64,000 nt of DNA from Neonectria sp. B-13 (taxonomy: Eukaryota; Ascomycota; Sordariomycetes; Hypocreales; Nectriaceae), in the NCBI GenBank assembly GCA_002682825.1, contig NOKP01000003.1:1426001-1490000 (forward strand), written 5' to 3'. Of the stretch, positions 29,706 through 40,111 are shown in pieces. Each line of letters starts with the position of its first letter. The stretch's first letter is position 1. A program made the position numbers and the translations under genes. The notes below the pieces were generated by a model. The model had not been told where the DNA came from and searched no databases. It worked only from the letters and a program-made list of their open reading frames with translations.

Positions 29706-31342
29706 GTTGGTCGGTGCTTGCACTGGTATTTTATCAGGATTTCAGGACGGACAAGCCAGTGCGACCCGTCTGGTGCGGTTACGCACTTCTAATATACAGC
29801 AATGGGCTGCCATTGTGCCAAGTCGCAGAATACGAACCCCTGACCAGATCTATAGGAAACACGAGGAGTTGATGGAATACGAGCTGTGATAACCACGATC
29901 CCCTGCAAAAGCGGAAGTTTACTCTCCGTAAACTTCCATGCGTTTGCTGGATCTATCATCTGTCTCCGGGCGATCAGGTGTGGTAACGGGATGAGCTCTG
30001 GCTCTTGGGCTTGAAGCGCTACCTATACTTGCATTGCCAAGTTCAAGCCCTCCAGTTTGTTTCCCTAGGATTGTAGCCGCGTAGATATTCTAGCTTCCAG
30101 GATCCCTTATAGTCACTATTCGTCGCAGCGTCGAACTGTCACCCTTGCTTCTCATGTAGCAGTGCGAATGGAGACTTTGGCCCTGGTTTATCTTAATTGC
30201 TCCGCCGATGATGTCACTAATGTTCCGTTAACCTGACATTGACATGATCGACAAGTTTAATCCTAGTGTCTATCCCCTCAGCTCGCAAAAGTACTCTTTG
30301 GGATCGTTCGTTTCGGGCATGAGGAAGTCCCGAATAAATCCGAAGCGGATACGCTACACAGATACCTGCAAGAGCGTCAATCGTCGGCTTTGTAATTTGA
30401 ATCCTCCTCCATTCACAGTATATATTAAGATGAATAAGGCATAATGACTTAAAGAACCCTCAAGTCCATTTCTCAATTCAGCAGCAGCGCGTCTACTGTC
30501 AATTCGAGAAGCACGTATAGCACAAACTTCAGATACTGATTGCACCTATGATTCGGTATTTTTATGTACCTGAGTGTGACCAAACATCTCGTCCTGTACC
30601 ATGTAGTCTCCAGAATGGTTATTTTTAAATTATATATGTCGGCCTTTACTTTTATTGGCTAAATACAATCGCCCTCTGCTCACAACCTAGACTTCCATGC
30701 AGGCTTCTAGTCTTCTCTGTTCAGGTTAAATAATCGAGCTATCCCAGCATCGCTGCTAGAATTGACTCAGTAATTAGAATATGCAGCACCTCTTTGTTTG
30801 TAACAGGGATTTTGACGTTGACGTTTATTCAGGGTTTGACGAGGATACTCATCCTTCAACGAACCAGTCCGCAGTCGGGACTCACAAGTTTCCAGCACGT
30901 AAAATACCCAAAACCCTGCGACACCGCGCCGACACTTCCCGCAGTCATTCTTACGGCATCAAACCCACCCTGGAACCAATGTTCCCGTGATACTGAGCGA
31001 TGCCGGAGAGAATCCCGGCCGAGCTGAACGTCGCCACTTCTCGGAGAGAAGGCCGAGGGCGGTCCCGGTGACAGGCTTTTTGCTCCAAGCTACCCCGAAT
31101 CGGTAGCAGTTTTCTCCGTAGTGGATGGAGTTGGAGAAGGGAAGAAGTGGGGAACTGGAAGCTCTGGGTTACTTATACAAAGCGCCGATGCCGGTGTTTG
31201 GGGGACTGATAGATGGGATATTTACGGAGTCAATTGAGCATTGGGATTTGAACAAACGCAGGATATTCTTCTTGTTCTTCTCATTTTTAATCTTGATCTT
31301 GATTCCAGTACCAGTTACTCTACACGCAAGAAACCCGCCACC
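29706..31342. other. Intergenic, upstream regions of protease and FMN enzyme
   Basis: A 1.6-kb spacer between divergent genes. The part 30590-30670 is strongly AT-rich ('TTTTTAAATTATATATG'). No protein frame is convincing. The last 60 bp before 31343 form a pyrimidine/CA-rich leader ending in GCCACCATGAG, a strong start context. Confidence 0.5.
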
Positions 31343-32787
31343 ATGAGTGACCTCTCAGCAATGGAGTCGGAGACTCCCAACATCCCTCCCCCAAGAGGTT
31401 CGCAACCGCACCCACCATGAGAAAGACATCAGCTAACATGTGAACCAGACGTCCAACTCCCCAAAGACGTCCCCCGCCTCGAAGAAATTCTCTCCGCCAA
31501 CGACTTCGCGCTCGCCGCGCAAAAGGCCCTGACGCCCAAGGCCTGGGCCTTCTACTCGTCCGCCGCCACCGACCTCGTCACCTTCAACCGCAACCGCGAG
31601 GTCATCCGCAGGGTCATGCTCCGGCCAAGGATTCTACGCAACGTCACCAGCGTCAATATCGAGCGCGATATCCTCGGGCTAAAAAGCAAGGCGCCCTTCT
31701 TCATGTGTCCGGCGGCCATGGCAACGCTGGCGCATCCTGATGGCGAGCTTGGCTGGAGTCGTGCCGTCGCCAACCAGGGCATATTTGAGATTGTCAGTAC
31801 AAATATCCCTTCAAGCCATGTTCTCGTTGCTAACATGCCGCCAGATCTCCAGTAACGCCTCCTACTCCCTCCCCACCATCATCGGCGCCGCGCCCCCGAA
31901 CTACCCCTTCTTCCTGCAACTCTACGTCAACTCCAACCGCGCCAAGACAGTCGAGCTACTCCAAAAAGCCCGCTCCCTCGGCATCAAGGCCGTATTCGTC
32001 ACCGTCGACGCCCCCGTGCCGGGCAAGCGAGAGGCCGACGAGCGCACACCGCAGGCCACGGCCGTGCGCTCCGAGATGAGCGGCGGCGAGAGCACCAAGG
32101 ACACCAAGGGCAGCGGGCTGGGCCGTCTGATGGGGCAGTATATCGACAAGGCGCTCGAGTGGGAGGACTTGCGCTGGATTCGCGAGGCGAGCTCGGTGCC
32201 TATTGTGTTGAAGGGCGTGCAGACAGTTGAGGATGTGCGGTTGGCCGTTGAGCATGGTGCGGACGGTGTTGTGTTGAGCAACCACGGCGGCAGATCTCTT
32301 GACGGGTAAGTCAACTTATCCCCGTATCTATTTTGGCGCCGCCTTGCTAACAAGTCCTCACAGCTCCCCAGCGTCGATCCTAGTTCTTCTCGAAGTCCGG
32401 AAGCAGTTCCCAGAAGCCTTCCAGCACCTGCAGATCTTCATTGACGGTGGTTTCGAGCGAGGCTCAGACATCCTCAAAGCCATCGCCCTAGGTGCCACAG
32501 CAGTCGGCATTGCGCGACCGTTCCTATACTCTCTCGTATATGGTCAGAAGGGCGTCGAGCACCTTTCACAACGTAAGCCTCCAGCAAACTTTGTGTCTTT
32601 GTCCATATGCTAACCCACGTTCGCAGTCCTTAAAGACGAGCTCGAGACTTCAATGAGGCTGGCAGGTATCACAAGTCTAGACCAGGCAACGCCGGCGCTG
32701 GTAAATACGCTAGATATAGATCACATGGTGCCATCGGGAGATGCTGGATCGTCTCCCGTGCCGAGAGCGCGGACTTCGAAGCTGTAA
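31343..32787 (+). CDS. FMN-dependent 2-hydroxy-acid oxidase/dehydrogenase (lactate/glycolate oxidase family)
   Basis: It oxidises an L-2-hydroxy acid to the 2-oxo acid with FMN. Five exons: 31343-31397, 31449-31792, 31845-32305, 32364-32572 and 32627-32787, with introns of 51-58 bp; 409 aa with exact frame closure. The ATG at 31343 sits in GCCACCATGAG. TIM-barrel signatures in order: 'AWAFYSSAATDL' (active-site Tyr), 'RPRILRNVTSVN', 'APFFMCPAAMATLAHPDGE', 'PFFLQLYVN' (Tyr), 'AVFVTVDAPVPGKREAD', 'SSVPIVLKGVQTVED' (FMN-binding Lys), 'GADGVVLSNHGGRSLDG' (catalytic His and substrate Arg) and 'IFIDGGFERGSDILKAIALGA'. It lacks the cytochrome b5 domain of Cyb2 and so probably passes electrons to O2. 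It is convergent with the DenD-like gene, 162 bp apart. D-2-hydroxyglutarate is not an expected substrate, as the family prefers L-acids. Confidence 0.93.
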
Positions 32788-32949
32788 AAGACTAACGAGC
32801 ATAATTAGAGATACAAAAGCGAACACACAAAAATGACGGTAGATATTTTATAGAGAAGATGCACAATGCATCGTAATGACTGAAAAGACTGGACTGTTCG
32901 TAATCAAATCCCATGAGGCAGACAACTGTATTCTAGGCCGTTTTCTCCA

Positions 32950-33918
32950 TCACGCCTTCAACGTCTCGGCAAATGCGCGCACCGCCTCAATCAACTCCCC
33001 ATCCGGCTCAAGCCCCAGCCCATACGCCCTGCTAACGTCGAACCTGGGCGGCCAGCTCCTGACTATCCTCTCAGTCGGGGCATCTATCTCATCCTTTACC
33101 TGCCCAATCGCCTCTTTGCCTCCGACCTGCTCCACGGCGTCCAGGATGTCCTGCACCGTCACCGTAATGCCCGGGAGGTTGACGATGCGCGACTCGCCAA
33201 ACTTGTCGGCGGGGATGTCCTTGACCTTGACCAGGTTCTTGACCACCGTCGCCGGGCTGCAGATCCACAGCCCAATGTCGCGGCTCACGGGGAGGACGTT
33301 CGCGATGCCCTGCAGAGACTCCCTCACGATCCCCGACGCGAAGCTGGACGCTGCGGCAGCAGGCAAGCCTGGGCGGACAACCACCGTCGGCAACCGAACA
33401 ATTCGGCCGTCCAACAGGCCCCGTCGGGAGTAATCGTTCAGCAGCAACTCGACGATGAGCTTCTCCGCGCCATACGAAGACCTCGGCAGCGGCACCGTCG
33501 CTGCCTCCGAGACCACCCCGTCGCACGGTCCATACACGGCACACGAGCTTGCGAAGACGACTGTGGTCCCGGGCTGGTTCGTGCGGAGGTAGTCCAGCAC
33601 GGCCCGGATTGAATCCACATTTACCGCGAGCCCGAGCTCCAGGTTCGCCTCTGATCCACTGGACATGAGCCCGTGGAGGATATACACGGCATCGAAGCGG
33701 CGACGGCTGAAGAGGTCCGCGACTGCGGTCGGGGAGGTCAAGTCCGCCGCGAGGGAAGTAACACGGCTGCTTTCCTTTGTTACCGTCGGAGGCACGGGGG
33801 GCTTGATCACATCCGTGAGCGTGACTTGCAGAGAGGGCGACGAGGCCAAAAGAGGGGCAACGATGGCCTGGCCGATGAAGCCAGCCGCACCCGTCACGAG
33901 AATGTGTTTGTCGCTCAT
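32950..33918 (-). CDS. NAD-dependent epimerase/dehydrogenase, DenD (D-erythronate dehydrogenase)-like
   Basis: An extended short-chain dehydrogenase. Single exon, 322 aa, ATG at 33918. N-terminal 'MSDKHILVTGAAGFIGQAIV' holds the TGxxGxxG NAD-binding loop. The catalytic Tyr-x3-Lys is in 'SSYGAEKLIVELLLNDYSRR', and the upstream Ser in 'VVFASSCAVYG'. 'GRIVRLPTVVVRPGLPAAAASSFASGIVRE' and 'RIVNLPGITVTVQDILDAV' are what I recall as hallmarks of bacterial DenD, which oxidises D-erythronate in a four-carbon sugar-acid route. The whole chain aligns by eye without gaps worth noting. High GC and codon bias with no intron could suggest transfer from bacteria, but this is untested. The convergent FMN 2-hydroxy-acid oxidase may work on related hydroxy acids. 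Substrate in fungi unknown. Confidence 0.87.
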   Translation of the reverse strand: MSDKHILVTGAAGFIGQAIVAPLLASSPSLQVTLTDVIKPPVPPTVTKESSRVTSLAADLTSPTAVADLFSRRRFDAVYILHGLMSSGSEANLELGLAVNVDSIRAVLDYLRTNQPGTTVVFASSCAVYGPCDGVVSEAATVPLPRSSYGAEKLIVELLLNDYSRRGLLDGRIVRLPTVVVRPGLPAAAASSFASGIVRESLQGIANVLPVSRDIGLWICSPATVVKNLVKVKDIPADKFGESRIVNLPGITVTVQDILDAVEQVGGKEAIGQVKDEIDAPTERIVRSWPPRFDVSRAYGLGLEPDGELIEAVRAFAETLKA

Positions 33919-34689
33919 GATGAAAGAATAGTTAGAGGCGTTCTGAAATTGATTCAGGTTCAGGGACTCAGTTGCAATAACGTCGAGCTAATCAATCCCC
34001 AAGCACGATAAGATAATCTTGTTCAAGTTAAATCCACCTCGACGTCCAATATCCGCTTCGCGGGGTTGTCGTGAGTCTCGTAAGATCATTAGACCGAGGT
34101 GGTGCATGATCCTACAGTAGGTTCTCCGCAAATGCGCGACTATGGAGCCTGCCCGGAAAAAAGTCCGACGGCCACTGTCGCGGGAATAAGATCAACTCGC
34201 TCTAGGAACCGGCGCCAGAACGGGAAGACAATTAGGTCCAGGTTGGAGACTCGGAATGCCGCCGTTGAAGATTAGAGTAGACGTGTCTTGGAGAATCCGC
34301 CCCGAGGACTTGGGCCGCCTGGCAGGGATGAGGGCAACATGTCCGACGGCCGCCTTGACCTCCGTCCGTCTTAGACTCGGCCGGAAGTCGACGTCATACT
34401 TTTGAGGTGAGTTGTCCGCCGCAGTCACATGTGAACACCGTCTAAGCGTGTGGCTTGAGACGGCTTTCCCTCCGCGAACAGATGATAAAAGTGTCCAAAA
34501 GGTCCGTTTTGCGCGCCTGTGAACTTGATCTCCTAAAAATAACATGCCAGACGCAACCCACGCCAAATCAGACTCCAACTCCAAAGGTCCTTGGTTTGTA
34601 TCGTACAGGACTCCGTTTGTCCAGATATTTACCGCGCAAAGCGATCTCAACCAACTTCTGCCAACGCTAGATCCATCAAATCATACTCT
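33919..34689. other. Intergenic, no supported gene
   Basis: The 770-bp 5' flank of the DenD-like gene and 3' flank of the second regulator. No coding or repeat signal was recognised. Confidence 0.5.
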
Positions 34690-37101
34690 TCATGGCCTCA
34701 TTCCATAATCGGCTTCTGGGTAGCTTGGAATGGGTTGGCCTGATCCGTCAATGGCAAACATGCCAGCATCGAACCGAAACACAGGTGAGAGGCCAAAGCT
34801 CATGTCATAGTCAAAGAAGAGATCGCCATCCATCTCGGTGAATGGACGGTCGCCCGGAAGCATTTGACCGGTGACATCGACATTCTCAGCCATGCCAGGG
34901 CCAATTACTGCCCCGTTGGGTACGAGGGGAACCTGTCCCATCAAGGCCGAGTTCAACGTCGCCGTCATCCTCTCCAGTCCACCAGCCATCAGATTTGCTA
35001 GGTGCCATTTGCCCGCCGATAGAGATCGGAACTGTCGGACAAGGCTGGTCGTCAACTCATGCACATACTGTCGCTCAATCAGGTCGCCGCCATACTTGAT
35101 GGCAACCTTGATGAGGAACATGCAGGCAAAGGCCGTCATTGAGAGCATGTAAGAAGGCATGCCGACGATGCCAACAGCAACATCAGGATCGGTAATTATG
35201 AGGTCGATGATAGCTGTTGCTGCCGCCACCGCTTTGCTCGCACAGTCAAGAAAATAATGCGGGATCGGGTCGTCTCCGGACAGACCGCGGAAAATGTGCG
35301 AGTAAAGGTGAATCTGGGCGAAGTTGTAATGCAAAATGGTTCCCTTGCGAGGGAAGGATCCGATTTGCGGCCATTGCTCTGCGTCGAGTTAGTTTGCGGT
35401 CATCAAATAGGTATTCTGCTTGTTATAGACGCAACTCACCTGGTAATTCCTTAAGCCACCGGTCATACCATTGATCAAGCTGCCGCCGGAACTGCAAAAT
35501 GTGGTTGAGGTAGACGCGAGGGATGGTCTCGCCCTTGTCCGTGCCAAATAAATCTCGAATATTTCGCAGGATGCTGACCAACGCTACCTGGCCGGTTAGG
35601 CGTTTATCCTCATCGGTCGCGACTGGAGACTCCAGAAACTTTTCCCATCCTTGAATTGATGGGTCTTCCTGGACGATCGAAGGACGTCCATATAGAGTTG
35701 CCAGATGCTGGTCGCAGATGTACAGGATATACCAGAGGCGTGCGCAGTCGGCAGCGTCTTGATTTTGTCCCTTGATGGCTTGGCTGTAGCTATTGTGAAG
35801 ATTACATTCAGCCGCTCGCCGGATCGCATATCCCGATAGCATCCATGACAGGTCGCTAAGCCAATATGATGCCACACACATAGCGCGTAGGTAGTCACGA
35901 TCGATGCGCCTGTCAAACATGGACTTTTCCATCAGTCGGCGGAATTCAGAGCTGCAAACTCCGTAGATGCCATCGGCCTTGGGGTCATGTAGGGCCGCGA
36001 CAGTAAGAGTTGCAGCGGACAGAATAGGACTCTTGCGCCGCAGCTCGTCGAGGGTCATGTACCGGCATCCAATGCCATACATGTAGCGGTCTAGTCGATC
36101 TCGGTATAGAGCAAACAAACTCTCAGCATCAGCCAGCGGCAGCGAGCCGCGAGCGATAAAGTCATCGATAGCCCGGCCTCGTTGGGCCTCGGGATTTTCA
36201 GGGGATCGTAGGGCACTGAGTTTTGTGAGGGTATAGAGGGAGTGGATGGGGACATATGGGAGCCCTTCGTCCTCGGGCGTGGCTTTGGGAGAGTTGTCGC
36301 AAGACGGACCAAGGGCTTCATGGTCATGTTGAGAGGGGGGTTGGAGATTACCACTCATGGGGTTCTCGTCCTTGGGAGGCGTGCCTTCAGAATCTCGACT
36401 GTTGGAGCTCTGTAAGGGTGGGAGTTCCGGAAGGCCGACCTTGGCCATCACCAGCTTGATGGCAGCATGCATCTGCTCCAGGTCCTGGACGACCGACTCG
36501 GAAAATCTGGAAATGACGTTAATGACATGCTCGTAGCGGTGATCGGGCAGTGGCCCATTCAAGAGCCAGAAGTGATACTTACTGCGACTTCTCATCAATG
36601 ATGGTTTGTAAGCTCTTGCTCAAGACACATCCCAGGTTCCGCTCAGAACACCTCCGGCATGGTGGACCAGTCTCATCCATCAAACATTTAATCTGAGCAC
36701 AGAGCGGTTAGTCATTGAGGCTCTTACTGGAGAGTTTGGCTCATCTCATCTCAACTCACCTTGTGCTTGCGGCACGCGGCACAGGCCTTGATCTTGCGTG
36801 AGATCTGAGGCAGGGGCAGCTCATTGGGCAACGGACCGCTGATGCTCTGTCGACCAGGGGCTTGGCGACTCCTGTTGGATATGGACTGCTGCAAATGATG
36901 TCAGTTTTAGTGTTTATGTTGGTGAGACAAGAAACTGCTGTGTGAGGGCGAGAATAGACATACAGTTGGGCCGGTGCTGGAGTCGATGGCCGTTGTGCCA
37001 TTTACGTTCGCATCCTGGTCATCAGTTGTCGCACCTCCTCCGCCGCCTCCGCCTCCGCCTCCGCCCGCTCCGTTAGACTCGGACCACGATCTCTTGGCCA
37101 T
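34690..37101 (-). CDS. Zn(II)2Cys6 transcription factor with polyglycine N-terminus
   Basis: A nuclear regulator. Five exons: 37101-36964, 36888-36760, 36692-36583, 36506-35440 and 35378-34690, with introns of 61-76 bp; 710 aa, frame closes exactly. N-terminus 'MAKRSWSESNGAG' has a basic nuclear-signal-like start followed by a run of 11 glycines. The zinc cluster is split by an intron: 'ACAACRKHK' on exon 2, then 'IKCLMDETGPPCRRCSERNL' and a final GC on exon 3, spacing C-x2-C-x6-C-x8-C-x2-C-x6-C. A coiled-coil-like 'VVQDLEQMHAAIKLVMAKV' precedes the fungal-specific regulatory domain, with 'YWLSDLSWMLSGYAIRRAAECNLHNSY' and 'ARLWYILYICDQHLATLYGRPSIVQED' as the middle-homology core. The domain order is of the yeast War1/Sef1-like type. 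The target genes cannot be inferred; neighbours are the DenD-like and MDP-1 genes. Confidence 0.93.
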
Positions 37102-38862
37102 GGTGATTTCTGCGTTTGCGTATGATGTGTGATGTGCTTTCGTTCAGTGGTTGAGCTGACGCTCGCTCGTCTTCCTCAAAGGGGAAGTGAGCCGACTTAT
37201 GGCGCGACAAGACAATTGAAGCAAGCGAATTGCCAAACGGCCAAAGGTGTTTTTTGCCGTGAGAGTCCAGGTCAACATGTAACGCGCTGCTTCATGGTTT
37301 TTGCCTCCCGTGTGCTCTTGTTTTCGTCTCGACGCCGGCGCAGGGCAGAAGTCCAGGTGCAAGATGAACGAGTTCGAAGCGCGGCGGCCTGAGGCAGGAC
37401 GTTGTTCACGCGGGATGGGATGTGCGGAAAATGGGGAAGGGACGGGGGCACGGGGGGCAAATGGGGGGAAGGATGGGATGGGGAATACCTGAAGAGGGAA
37501 ACTTCGCCCGACAACGGGCGGAACGCTTGCAGGGCCTGGACGAATCAGGGCGCGGCTATTTGCCAGAAAGAAGCGCTAGCAGCAAGGGAGCATGACTCAG
37601 CACAGCGTCGTTGCATTGAATCGCCCTGTCCCCGCAAACGCCAGCAACGGGGCAACCTTCTGTATCGGCGGGGAGAGTTGCTCCAGGCAGAGGAAACCGC
37701 GACCAGAAACTGCGGGGTAGCCTAACATGACATTAATTAACAGTTGGCCGTTCCGGGCTTCCCAAGTTCCAGCCTTTCTTCCAGGGCTCTCCATGCTAGA
37801 GAGAAACGAGGATGGGGCAACGGGCTGGAGGCTCCAATGGGTTGCAGGCGAAGAAAAAGAAAAGGCCATCACATGGCTTTTTCGACTGTCTGGGGCGGGG
37901 TTGGGGAAGGCCATTGGTTCGTTGGTCTCATGGGGGGATATGTCGGCGTTGTGTGCATGGCTTCGGGGTTCGGGAGAAGGGGAGAGGCGCTCGGGTGAGG
38001 CATTACACGATGTCCATAAATATCTCGCCGAGTACTGTACATATTTACAGGTAGGAATTGACAAAGAAGCCTCAAGCTGAGTCAACTACAAATCATTCTT
38101 CTGCCACTGTGTCTAAGTGTCAAGTGTCAAGTGTCAAGTGTCAAGTCAAGTAAGGCCTATCTGTCGGATGCCCAGTCACAAAGTTTTGAAGCATGCGATA
38201 GCTCAAAAGATACGGATACCCGCTAGTGGGATCTGGATCTTTCCCCGGGTTTTCTAAGAACCTGGTGAAACTACCATAGACGTCCGTTCTAGGCAAGTCT
38301 TCCTATTCTGGGGTCACTCCGGCGAGTTCAGGTAGCCGGGGTAGCTGGATGTGCCATGTACCACACCTACCTAGCCTACTACTTAGACTGAGGCAGATGA
38401 TGATGCAGACTGACCCTAAGCCATAGAAACACGTGGACAGAACTCTCAATGCAATGCAACAAACAACCTCTACTCTAACTCAACATGATCTTATACAGCC
38501 TACATCTACTATATTTAATAAGTAGACATGAAACATACGCACACTCAAACCACTTTCAAGACAATCCATGCAGCCACGTGCACGGCCAAGGCATCGACGT
38601 CACAGCTCGGTCGGAATTATGCCGCTCCCCACTGAAGAACACTGCGGGGCTGCACCAGGCACCACAACAAAGCCCTAAAATCGGCGAAACATTGCGACGG
38701 GACAGGCAGCGGTATCGCAGCAGGCAGCGTCCCTCAACACCACAACTTCCTTGCTCCAACATCACCACCGACTCTTTCAAATTCTGGACCGTCCTATCGC
38801 TCTCCCAACTCACTTGAGATTCAACCCATCTCCCAGAATCATCCCAACCGAAATACATCACC
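37102..38862. other. Intergenic between divergent regulator and MDP-1 genes
   Basis: 1.76 kb with no convincing protein. It contains a G-rich plus-strand tract (37420-37490), a heptamer tandem array at 38115-38142, and a CA-rich leader before 38863 ending in CATCACCATGCCG. Open frames on both strands overlap each other and reflect base composition. Confidence 0.55.
38115..38150 (+). repeat. Tandem heptamer repeat (AAGTGTC)x4
   Basis: Four perfect copies of AAGTGTC run from 38115 to 38142, followed by shortened copies (AAGTC, AAGT). It lies in spacer DNA, has no coding role and is a likely length-variable minisatellite. Confidence 0.85.
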
Positions 38863-39567
38863 ATGCCGCCGAAGAAACTCTCCAAGAACCCGCTCCCCCC
38901 CAGCTCATCCTCGCTCTCCTCCATCACCACCTCGTCCACCTCGACGACAACTACCACCGCCGCCCTCGCCCTGCTCCCCGCCTCGCTGGCCGACCCGGCC
39001 CTCCCGCTGCCAAAGCTCGTCGTGTTCGACCTCGACTACACGCTGTGGCCCTTCTGGGTCGACACCCACGTCACCATGCCCCTCAAGCCCAACGCCGACC
39101 ACTCCGCCGCCGTCGACCGCTACGGCGAGGACTTCGCCTTCTACACCGATGTCCCCTCCATCCTCTTCGCCCTGCCCCGCGCCGGCGTGCGCATGGCCGT
39201 CGCCTCCCGCACCCCGACGCCCAACATCGCCCGCGACATGCTGAAGATGGTGCACATCCCGCCCCCGCCCGGCGACGGGTCTGGCAAGCCCGAGAAGGCC
39301 AAGCGCGCCATAGACCTGTTCGAGGGCGGCATCGAGGCGTACCCGGGAAGCAAGCTGCGCCACTTCGAGGTGCTGCAGAAGCGCACGGGGATTCGCTACG
39401 AGGACATGCTGTTCTTCGATGACGAGGCCCGGAACTTCGAGACCGAGAGCCTGGGCGTCACCATGTACCTGATCCGCGACGGGACGTCATGGAGCGAGAT
39501 AGAGGCAGGTGTGCTCAAGTGGCGCAAGAGGAGAGGATACATCCAAACACCCACTGCCAAAGAGTAA
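38863..39567 (+). CDS. Magnesium-dependent phosphatase-1 (MDP-1), HAD superfamily
   Basis: A small HAD phosphatase with proposed roles in dephosphorylating protein tyrosine or sugar phosphates/glycated substrates. Single exon, 234 aa; the ATG at 38863 is in CACCATGCC. The N-terminal 48 residues are Ser/Thr/Leu-rich low complexity. The HAD core starts at 'KLVVFDLDYTLWPFWVDTHV': motif I DxDxT with the nucleophile Asp and the 'LWPFWVDTHV' extension specific to MDP-1. Motif II Ser/Thr lies in 'VRMAVASRTPTPNIARDML', and the motif III Lys and motif IV 'MLFFDDEARNFE' with the Mg-binding acidic pair follow. 'LGVTMYLIRDG' closes the core. All motifs are intact. The very high third-position GC explains the long overlapping frames on the other strand. 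The low-complexity N-terminus may be a disordered extension not found in animal MDP-1. Confidence 0.93.
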   Translation: MPPKKLSKNPLPPSSSSLSSITTSSTSTTTTTAALALLPASLADPALPLPKLVVFDLDYTLWPFWVDTHVTMPLKPNADHSAAVDRYGEDFAFYTDVPSILFALPRAGVRMAVASRTPTPNIARDMLKMVHIPPPPGDGSGKPEKAKRAIDLFEGGIEAYPGSKLRHFEVLQKRTGIRYEDMLFFDDEARNFETESLGVTMYLIRDGTSWSEIEAGVLKWRKRRGYIQTPTAKE

Positions 39568-40111
39568 GACTAGACGAGGCCATACAGGAGGAGTTCTTGG
39601 AGGTGGATTTTTGGAATTGAGACGTTGAGCGATAGATATGACCAGTGAGTCCCAGGTGGAACAAAGCCAGCAGGACATTGGATGAAAGAGATGCGGCAAG
39701 TTTCATTATATATCTTCCGAGGCCTAGATGCACTTGGACATGCCGGGCCTCATCAGCGATGTGCATACTGTAATAGATGTTCTAAATAGCATGCTCCAAC
39801 CAGCAATCAAGAAATGTACCCCGCGCTGTGTTGCCTGATCTGTCTCCCGATTCGTGACGAATCGATCCAATCCAATACGATTTGTTCCTGTCAACGTAAT
39901 CCAATGCGTCCCCCGTCAAACGAGATCCAATGCGTCTCCAATCAGCGTAAACCCAATTCATCTCCTATCACACGCAATCCAATCCATCGATATATCCAAA
40001 GTCAATCCCAGGTCGTCCTCCTGAGAGAGAACCATATCGTCCGCGTATCTAAGTATGCACGCGAACTCCCTCGCTCTATATAGTCCGGTTCCTTGCCTCT
40101 CCATGTTCGTT
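39568..40111. other. Intergenic 3' region between convergent genes, with degenerate repeats
   Basis: This contains the 3' flanks of the MDP-1 and Sec14-like genes. From about 39860 to 39990 the DNA consists of imperfect copies of a roughly 25-28 bp unit built on AATCCAATGCGTC, listed separately. Confidence 0.5.
39860..39990 (+). repeat. Degenerate tandem repeat built on ATCCAATGCGTC
   Basis: Variants of (A)ATCCAAT(G)CGTC followed by CC/TCC and AAACGAG/AATCAGCG recur about five times in 130 bp (near 39865, 39897, 39928, 39950 and 39977). The copies are imperfect. No coding frame uses the period. Function unknown. Confidence 0.6.

Noticed and set aside
38751..39422. 223-codon frame overlapping MDP-1 in another phase
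   Set aside because: The product is Arg/Pro/His-rich low complexity; the overlapping frame encodes all HAD motifs of MDP-1.
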